DNA of 20,580 nt from a virus. The stretch is taken from IMG/VR virus record IMGVR_UViG_3300032087_001176, positions 1 to 20,580 of that record. One strand, written 5' to 3'. Position 1 is the first letter of the stretch; every line of letters begins with the position of its first letter. Below are positions 1-4,145 of this stretch, one piece after another. The translations under genes and the position numbers were made by a program. The notes under the pieces were generated by a model, which had not been told where the DNA came from, searched no databases, and saw only the letters and a program-made list of their open reading frames with translations.

Positions 1-2
1 AT

Positions 3-215
3 GAAACAAGCGAAGAATACGAACTAGACCGAGTTGCGCTCCGTTGCGAGTTTTCCGAATACCGCAGCCTAGTTGTGTGGGCGGACTCTTACGGGGCAGA
101 CCTAGGGGAAGCGCCCGAAGACGACGAAGAGCGCGACGAAGAAATTCGGGAGTACATCCAAGACCGCGGAGTGCTCATTGAATTCGACGGCGGCATCATC
201 GTTTCCGAGTTTTAA
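3..215 (+). CDS. Partial small acidic hypothetical protein (5' end outside window)
   Basis: An open frame runs from the first bases of the window to a TAA at 213-215 and encodes about 70 residues, so the gene begins upstream. The visible part is strongly acidic, with clusters such as EAPEDDEERDEE, and ends in IIVSEF. There is no membrane segment or recognisable motif. Small acidic proteins are common in the early region of T7-like phages, where some act as host inhibitors or DNA mimics, but nothing here proves that role. The ATG at position 1 is in another frame and stops after eight codons, so it is not the start. Confidence 0.5.
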   Translation, partial: ETSEEYELDRVALRCEFSEYRSLVVWADSYGADLGEAPEDDEERDEEIREYIQDRGVLIEFDGGIIVSEF

Positions 216-234
216 CCACAACCACCACACACTA

Positions 235-248
235 GCCCCGAAAGGGGC
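235..248 (+). other. Small GC hairpin with GAAA tetraloop in the intergenic leader
   Basis: GCCCC-GAAA-GGGGC forms a perfect 5-bp stem closed by a GNRA-type tetraloop between the partial first gene and the gene at 265. No T-tract follows, so it is not a standard intrinsic terminator. It may stabilise an mRNA end or pause the polymerase. A hairpin this short can also arise by chance. Confidence 0.35.
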
Positions 249-264
249 GCAACCAATACACACT

Positions 265-507
265 ATGAAAACTACATTCAAACTCCGTAACAAAACAAAC
301 CGCCAAAGCGGTTGCACTCTTCTAATAGACCCAGTTCGCAACGCCCTTGGGTGGGACGTCGTTCGGCAATATGAGTGCGATGAAGGAACTCGACTTACGG
401 GTGCAGAGATGGTAATATCCTACGATGTTAGCACACTAGCACGGCAATTTGACCTTACAAGTAAACGGGCCAGGGAACTCTCAGACCTTTTTGACTCGAT
501 GCTTTAA
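265..507 (+). CDS. Hypothetical early protein (80 aa)
   Basis: The product is not recognised. The frame remains open upstream to 178, but the ATG at 265 is preferred because it follows the previous stop (215) and has the ACTATGA context shared with neighbouring early genes. The N-terminus is basic (MKTTFKLRNKTNRQ). The C-terminal part has a helical, charged look, with TSKRARELSDLFDSML as the tail. There is no signal peptide or membrane helix. It lies in a row of small genes ahead of the integrase, where T7-like phages keep host-takeover genes. Confidence 0.55.
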   Translation: MKTTFKLRNKTNRQSGCTLLIDPVRNALGWDVVRQYECDEGTRLTGAEMVISYDVSTLARQFDLTSKRARELSDLFDSML

Positions 508-527
508 CCACACACCACAAAACACCT

Positions 528-779
528 ATGAAACCACACCCACACAACGACGCCACCGACGCTTGGGAATCCGCCAAGCAATCCATTGCATCCACTATCA
601 CAACGCAGCGCACAGACCTAGCGCACCTATTATTCATCCTTATTGAAGAGCACACCGCAAATGGCGGGAAGTTTGCTTCTATGGAATCCGACATCCTGTT
701 CCGTAGGTTCTTCTGGGGAGAGTCCGACACAAGCCACACAGAAGTCCTACAGCGCCTCTTTAACCACTATCGCAAGTAA
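528..779 (+). CDS. Hypothetical early protein (83 aa)
   Basis: The product is unrecognised, soluble and mostly helical by appearance. It begins with a His/Asn-rich stretch (MKPHPHNDATDAWE). The middle (residues about 22-40) is a helix rich in Leu and Ile, and the C-terminus contains LQRLFNHYRK. The start ATG lies 20 nt after the previous stop, in a completely G-free leader ending ACACCTATG. That leader is shared with the genes at 786 and 1338 and supports this start. No Shine-Dalgarno sequence is present. Confidence 0.55.
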   Translation: MKPHPHNDATDAWESAKQSIASTITTQRTDLAHLLFILIEEHTANGGKFASMESDILFRRFFWGESDTSHTEVLQRLFNHYRK

Positions 780-785
780 ACACCT

Positions 786-947
786 ATGACACCAACACAA
801 GTAATCGTAGCCGTTCTCATAGCCGTATGCGGCACAACTATAGCTCTCATCTGTAAAACAAATGACATCATCAGAAACGCAACCCAGCCAACACACCAAC
901 ACGTCGACCGCAAAAGAGATTTTAGAGGCTCTCGTCGCCGCCATTAA
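786..947 (+). CDS. Small single-pass membrane protein (53 aa)
   Basis: The ATG at 786 follows the previous stop by 6 nt in the same ACACCTATG context as its neighbours. The protein has one hydrophobic helix at about residues 6-23 (VIVAVLIAVCGTTIALIC). A polar tail with a very basic end (RKRDFRGSRRRH) follows and would probably lie in the cytoplasm. The topology suits a tiny inner-membrane effector, but no family is recognised. The last 86 nt overlap the frame starting at 862 in a different reading frame. Confidence 0.5.
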   Translation: MTPTQVIVAVLIAVCGTTIALICKTNDIIRNATQPTHQHVDRKRDFRGSRRRH

Positions 948-996
948 AACACACCAAGACACACTAGCAGCCACTGGCATCAGTACTGACCTATGA
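862..996 (+). CDS. Possible small Thr/Gln-rich protein (44 aa), overlapping frame
   Basis: A short frame starts inside the preceding membrane-protein gene and ends in an ATGA overlap with the gene at 993, an arrangement typical of translational coupling. The N-terminal half is low in complexity (Thr, Ser, Gln, His). The C-terminal half could form one amphipathic helix (KEILEALVAAIKTHQDTLAA). The long overlap with the gene at 786 makes it less certain. The stop-start fusion with the downstream gene argues for it. Confidence 0.4.
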   Translation: MTSSETQPSQHTNTSTAKEILEALVAAIKTHQDTLAATGISTDL

Positions 997-1169
997 AAGA
1001 CATTACATACCAACTGGAGTGCGCCCGCACCGTTATTCGTAACCTAGTGGGCTCACACCAAGCAACACCCGAAGCCGCTGCAAGATACGCCTGTCGACAA
1101 CTAGACCTTCCGAGTGACGTGCGAGCGTCGCTCACTGAATACGCCGAGCAATTGGCACATAATAACTAG
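993..1169 (+). CDS. Hypothetical small helical protein (58 aa)
   Basis: The product is not recognised. Its start ATG overlaps the previous stop codon (ATGA) and again sits in ACCTATGA. The sequence looks fully helical and soluble (YQLECARTVIRNLVG; EAAARYACRQLDL; LTEYAEQLAHNN). It carries two cysteines but no CxxC pair. The compact size and surroundings suggest a phage early effector or regulator. No function can be assigned from sequence. Confidence 0.45.
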   Translation: MKDITYQLECARTVIRNLVGSHQATPEAAARYACRQLDLPSDVRASLTEYAEQLAHNN

Positions 1170-1183
1170 AAAATAAAACCACT

Positions 1184-1273
1184 ATGGACAAGCATCATTA
1201 CAAGTTTGACCTGTTCCTGATTACCCTGTTCATAACAACGCTAGCTCTGCTGCCCCTATTCGTAGAGCTATAA
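1184..1273 (+). CDS. Very small membrane peptide (29 aa)
   Basis: The ATG at 1184 in the context ACCACTATGG opens a 29-residue frame. It is made of a short polar N-terminus (MDKHHYKFD) and one hydrophobic helix (LFLITLFITTLALLPLFV). Its start context matches neighbouring early genes, and it fills an otherwise empty interval. Peptides this short are easily spurious. The clean membrane helix and spacing give moderate support. Confidence 0.35.
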   Translation: MDKHHYKFDLFLITLFITTLALLPLFVEL

Positions 1274-1337
1274 CAAACCACACACACAACATACATACAC
1301 CACACCACAAACCGCCACAGCGCGACCAAAAACACCT

Positions 1338-1586
1338 ATGAAAACAGCATTACATTCCCGCAACCGTAACGTCCGTGACCTCTACAGAGCAGTACCAGTA
1401 AGCCGAGAGCGAGAGCTACGCCTAGCCGAGGCTGAAGCCGAGCAAGAACTTATCGACGCCGTTGACCGCGCCCACAAAACCTTTTGGGCAAAACGTGGTC
1501 ACAGCAAACCGCCACGGGTCTCAAAGATTGCCCTCTATGACTTCGATGTTCCTAATCAAGCTTGGGTGAGTCCTATGACTGATTAA
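1338..1586 (+). CDS. Hypothetical charged early protein (82 aa)
   Basis: The product is unrecognised. It has a basic N-terminus (MKTALHSRNRNVRDLYRA), then a highly charged helix rich in Glu and Ala (residues about 23-47, RERELRLAEAEAEQELIDAV) that could form a coiled coil. A less charged tail follows. The start has the ACACCTATG context of the other early genes, after a 64-nt CA-rich and G-poor spacer. It is the last gene before the integrase control region. Confidence 0.55.
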   Translation: MKTALHSRNRNVRDLYRAVPVSRERELRLAEAEAEQELIDAVDRAHKTFWAKRGHSKPPRVSKIALYDFDVPNQAWVSPMTD

Positions 1587-1611
1587 ATGTCGGACAATTA
1601 AATGTCAGACA
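1582..1611 (+). repeat. Two tandem 15-bp repeats, operator-like
   Basis: ATTAAATGTCGGACA is followed directly by ATTAAATGTCAGACA: two adjacent 15-bp copies differing at one base. Each copy contains the small inverted repeat TGTC-N-GACA, and the spacing puts the two sites on nearly the same DNA face after about 1.5 turns. The position, just upstream of the integrase promoter region and overlapping the previous stop codon, suggests binding sites for a regulator of lysogeny. No repressor gene is recognised in the window. Confidence 0.5.
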
Positions 1612-1615
1612 ATTG

Positions 1616-1646
1616 TTGCATACGTATGCAAAAACGGCTAAATAAT
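1616..1646 (+). promoter_or_regulatory. 16-bp palindrome and putative integrase promoter
   Basis: TTGCATACGTATGCAA (1616-1631) is a perfect 16-bp palindrome. It could include a weak -35 (TTGCAT), followed after 19 bp by AATAAT (1641-1646), which matches a sigma70 -10 box at five of six positions. A dimeric repressor bound at the palindrome would block this promoter. The integrase start lies 60 bp downstream. The palindrome is directly visible; the promoter assignment is inference. Confidence 0.45.
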
Positions 1647-1705
1647 GTGGATTCACTTTTAGAATCGCTTAGCGTACATTTAAAAAAGACAGGGAGGTAT
1701 TACCC

Positions 1706-2719
1706 ATGAGTATAAGAATCAAAGGCAACAAGTTCCTTGCGGATATGATGCACGACGGGACGCGCTACAGACGCGCCTTTCCGACAGACGCAGAGGCTCG
1801 CGAGTGGGAAGCCACATTGCGTAAGCGTCTCACCTTAGGACAACCAGTAAGCGACCTACTGCACGGACAAACCGCCACAGGTATCAACCTTAGGGAGCTT
1901 CTGGAGGCGTGTTACCAAGCCGAGTGGCGTGACACCAAGAACGAGCGCCACCAGCTTATCAATATGAGACAGCTAGAGGCACACTTTGGTCACGACCTAC
2001 CTGTTGTTACTATCACGACGGAGGCTGTTGACAGCTTCATAAGGTCACTTGAAGAGCGCCAGTTATCGCCCGCTACGATTAACAGCCGCCTATCGACACT
2101 CAGTAAGGCTCTCAACTTCGGGGCTGACCGTAACTACATTACAAACCGCCCAAAGATTACCCGTAAGAAAGTAGGCAACAACGCTCGCCTACGCTTCCTT
2201 ACCGAAGAAGAAGAGATGGACATACTTGACGTTCTGGACGCCGACGGGCGCACCGAGTTCAAGGAGTTCTTTATCTGGTCACTAGACACTGGTATGCGCC
2301 CTATCGAGGCACGCCACGTACCACAGACAGCAGTGAGGTTTGACAAGGGTTTAAACCGCTACATCGTTGACCTTAGACGTACCAAGAACGGATACCCTCG
2401 CACCATTCCATTGACCGACCGTGCTTACGAAGCCTTCAAAGCTCTCCGAGATGAGCCCTTTCCATTCGCTAGGTTCACCGAGTCAAACATCCGTAGCAAC
2501 TGGAAGTTTGTTAGAGAGGCACTCAACGACCACGACCCAGAGTTTGTGTTCTACCTCACAAGGCACACCTGTGCGTCACGTCTGGTGCAACGCAAGGTCG
2601 AGCTATACACCGTAAAAGAATGGATGGGTCACAAGACTTACGAGATGACTATGCGCTACGCAAAGCTATCTCCCCGCAATATGCTTGACGCTGTGGAGGC
2701 ACTACAACAAGCTATTTAA
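1706..2719 (+). CDS. int: Tyrosine site-specific integrase
   Basis: A 337-aa phage integrase of the tyrosine recombinase family, which joins attP and attB and lets this T7-like phage lysogenise. An N-terminal arm-binding region (about 1-55) precedes a SAM-like core-binding domain (about 60-150) and the catalytic domain (about 160-330). Visible catalytic positions are R198 (TGMRPIEA), K227 (RRTKNGY), R286-H287 (YLTRHTCAS), H309 (MGHKT) and the nucleophile Y318 (MRYAKLSP). The His that usually starts box II (HxxR) is Tyr283 here. This gene has one of the clearest Shine-Dalgarno sequences in the window (GGGAGGT at 1692-1698). The probable attP lies at 3968-4027, with repeats nearby that may be its arm sites. 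Confidence 0.95.
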   Translation: MSIRIKGNKFLADMMHDGTRYRRAFPTDAEAREWEATLRKRLTLGQPVSDLLHGQTATGINLRELLEACYQAEWRDTKNERHQLINMRQLEAHFGHDLPVVTITTEAVDSFIRSLEERQLSPATINSRLSTLSKALNFGADRNYITNRPKITRKKVGNNARLRFLTEEEEMDILDVLDADGRTEFKEFFIWSLDTGMRPIEARHVPQTAVRFDKGLNRYIVDLRRTKNGYPRTIPLTDRAYEAFKALRDEPFPFARFTESNIRSNWKFVREALNDHDPEFVFYLTRHTCASRLVQRKVELYTVKEWMGHKTYEMTMRYAKLSPRNMLDAVEALQQAI

Positions 2720-2740
2720 TTACAACCAACACACACACAT

Positions 2741-3220
2741 ATGAAGACAATACTACTATTAACATCACTCCTCGCGGTGTCATCGCTGGGAGCCTTTACA
2801 ATACTTGATATTAACGACGGCTTACTAGCCAACGAGCCCAAGGTAGCCTTCAAGGGAGGCAGCACCAAGGTACGCCTAGACAACGGCGACTTCTTTAAGA
2901 TGCAGGGCTTTGGAGACCGCGTAGAGCTACAGAGCGTCTCTAACAAGGACTGGTCGTTCGACAACAAGGTTATCTATTCAGGTGAGTTACCACTCGCTGA
3001 CATCTATAACCTCAGCCAGAGCGACATCCTTACTATCACGGCTACAGCACGTCACGACAATCTTACTGAGTACGCCGTAGGACTTATCAAATACTTTAAC
3101 AACGGTAAGCTGACCCTCAGAGCTGTTTCGGTACACGCTGTGCCAGAACCAAACACGTTTGCTCTGTTAGCTGGTTTGTTTGCTTTCTTTCACGTCGCAA
3201 TGAAGCGCCGTGCAGCCTAA
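2741..3220 (+). CDS. Secreted PEP-CTERM sorting-signal protein encoded by the phage
   Basis: A 159-aa protein with a Sec signal peptide (MKTILLLTSLLAVSSLGA, residues 1-18) and a tripartite C-terminal signal. That signal is VPEP at 134-137, a hydrophobic helix at about 139-154 and a terminal KRRAA. This is the PEP-CTERM architecture, recognised by exosortase in Gram-negative exopolysaccharide producers and leading to export and surface or EPS association. The middle (19-133) looks beta-rich and has no recognised enzyme motif. The start follows a 21-nt G-free leader 21 nt after the integrase stop, so it probably shares its transcript. Its place between int and attP fits a lysogenic-conversion gene. 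The C-terminal signal is clear; the mature domain's function is unknown. Confidence 0.85.
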   Translation: MKTILLLTSLLAVSSLGAFTILDINDGLLANEPKVAFKGGSTKVRLDNGDFFKMQGFGDRVELQSVSNKDWSFDNKVIYSGELPLADIYNLSQSDILTITATARHDNLTEYAVGLIKYFNNGKLTLRAVSVHAVPEPNTFALLAGLFAFFHVAMKRRAA

Positions 3221-3227
3221 CCCCAAA

Positions 3228-3473
3228 ATGCACGAAACTTACAAATGTCTTGAGATTGATGGCGTCGATGTTGACGTTACCATCCACTGGGTAGCCGAGG
3301 AGTGTGGTGAAGACTACTACATCGGTGACGCCCACGTTTGGAGAAGCACCACAGAGTATCGCATAAGCCACGTCGAGTCCGACGATGAAATATATGACTT
3401 CGAGTACGCTCCGCTGACAGCTTTCGAGGTCGCCGTATCCGCAGCATACCAACAGAACCACTTTGAACCCTAA
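3228..3473 (+). CDS. Hypothetical acidic protein (81 aa)
   Basis: The product is not recognised. The ATG at 3228, 7 nt after the PEP-CTERM gene stop, is preferred; a GTG at 3210 in the same frame would overlap that gene and add six residues. The protein is acidic and aromatic-rich (DGVDVDVTIHWVAEECGEDYY), with likely beta strands followed by a helix near the C-terminus (LTAFEVAVSAAYQQN). It has no membrane segment. It is probably co-transcribed with int and the PEP-CTERM gene. Confidence 0.5.
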   Translation: MHETYKCLEIDGVDVDVTIHWVAEECGEDYYIGDAHVWRSTTEYRISHVESDDEIYDFEYAPLTAFEVAVSAAYQQNHFEP

Positions 3474-3495
3474 TACATATACTACCCGCGAGCGT

Positions 3496-3654
3496 ATGCG
3501 TGAAACCTACATTGCTGAGCTCGAAAAAGATAAGCGCCGACTAGACTACTTACTCGCCACCCAAAAAGTACCCATCCTCAAAACACGTACGATTATTGAC
3601 TACGTGATGAAGCACGAACGCTACGACAAACGACATAAACAAAAACACACATGA
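3496..3654 (+). CDS. Hypothetical small basic protein (52 aa)
   Basis: The product is unrecognised. The start is uncertain: the ATG at 3496 gives 52 residues, while a TTG at 3463 would overlap the previous gene and give 63. The protein is strongly charged and helical in its first half (MRETYIAELEKDKRRLDYLL) and ends in a basic run (KHERYDKRHKQKHT). A size and charge like this would suit a small DNA-binding or excisionase-like protein, and it lies near the attachment site. No helix-turn-helix can be defended by eye. Confidence 0.45.
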   Translation: MRETYIAELEKDKRRLDYLLATQKVPILKTRTIIDYVMKHERYDKRHKQKHT

Positions 3655-3851
3655 GTATATCAAAAACTAATCGCCCTATGTTCAAACCCACGACCGAGGA
3701 CGTTCTTACACGCGGTCTTAACGCTATGACGATGGCTTGTGATTCCCTAACCAAGCAAAACCAAACCCTGAACAAGGATATTGAGGGTCTTAAAGCCAAG
3801 ATTGCTAGGTTACAGGACAGGATTCTCACCGAAGGTGGTGAAAAGCGGTGA
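3651..3851 (+). CDS. Hypothetical coiled-coil protein (66 aa)
   Basis: The start overlaps the previous stop (ATGA at 3651-3654), indicating translational coupling. The C-terminal half (about 33-60) has heptad-like spacing of hydrophobic residues in a charged helix (LNKDIEGLKAKIARLQDRIL), so a dimeric coiled coil is likely. The N-terminal half is unrecognised. The gene ends within the first GTGACAA repeat of the attachment region. A role as a small accessory factor in recombination is possible but not shown. Confidence 0.5.
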   Translation: MSISKTNRPMFKPTTEDVLTRGLNAMTMACDSLTKQNQTLNKDIEGLKAKIARLQDRILTEGGEKR

Positions 3852-4136
3852 CAAATTAGTGACAAACTACGTCATCGGTGACAAATCGCGACAAATCCAA
3901 CCCATAATGAGAACATTCCGTAAACTTGACAAAACGCGGAATAAGTCTTTTAATTCAAACACTTAAGTGGTACCCAAGGTCGGACTCGAACCGACACGCC
4001 CGTTAAGGCGGGGGATTTTGAATCCGCTGTAATCGCCAGACTCAGTCTAAATTACTGAAATTACTACAATAATTACAAATACTTATCCCCAGTATCGGTG
4101 ACAACGCTATAGCCGTGGTGACAAACTGGTGACAAT
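3848..4136 (+). repeat. Repeated GTGACAA boxes flanking the attP core (possible integrase arm sites)
   Basis: This region has no convincing gene apart from the first four bases, which overlap the preceding gene's stop. The 7-mer GTGACAA occurs in direct orientation at 3848, 3859, 3878, 4098, 4118 and 4129, with near copies at 3888 (GCGACAA) and 3926 (TTGACAA). The left group starts are 11, 19 and 10 bp apart and the right group 20 and 11 bp apart, close to multiples of a helical turn. The tRNA-like core lies between the groups. This layout is what arm-type integrase or accessory-factor sites look like in temperate phage attP regions. Iterons or regulator sites for the RNA polymerase gene at 4146 are alternatives. 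Confidence 0.6.
3968..4027 (-). other. attP: attP core: 3' half of a tRNA-Leu(CAA)
   Basis: On the minus strand this reads as the 3' half of a tRNA-Leu. It has an anticodon loop TTCAAAA (anticodon CAA), the 3' anticodon stem TCCCC, and a long variable arm with CGCC/GGCG stem. The T-arm is GTCGG-TTCGAGT-CCGAC, and the acceptor strand CTTGGGT-A-CCA includes an encoded CCA. The 5' half of a tRNA is missing: there is no ACCCAAG acceptor strand upstream, and the 5' anticodon stem (GCGGA) already mismatches once. A tRNA 3' end in a phage with an integrase is the usual attP signature, because integration restores the host tRNA. The crossover is expected at or near the anticodon stem-loop. Confidence 0.8.
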
Positions 4137-4145
4137 CCTTCTCCT

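Noticed and set aside
178-264. N-terminal extension of the 265-507 gene from the ATG at 178
   Set aside because: It would overlap the preceding gene and translate the GCCCC hairpin and CA-rich leader; the ATG at 265 has the start context shared by neighbouring genes.
1274-1337. CA-rich repeated stretches as a CRISPR array or microsatellite-like element
   Set aside because: There are no regular repeat-spacer units; it is low-complexity leader sequence like that before several other genes.
3781-3966. 61-aa + strand frame reaching into the attachment region
   Set aside because: Its first part is an out-of-frame copy of the coiled-coil gene and its remainder reads through the GTGACAA repeats; no plausible start or protein pattern.
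3968-4055. Complete functional tRNA-Leu gene on the minus strand
   Set aside because: Only the 3' half is present: no ACCCAAG acceptor strand or D-arm upstream and a mismatch in the anticodon stem; it is better read as attP.
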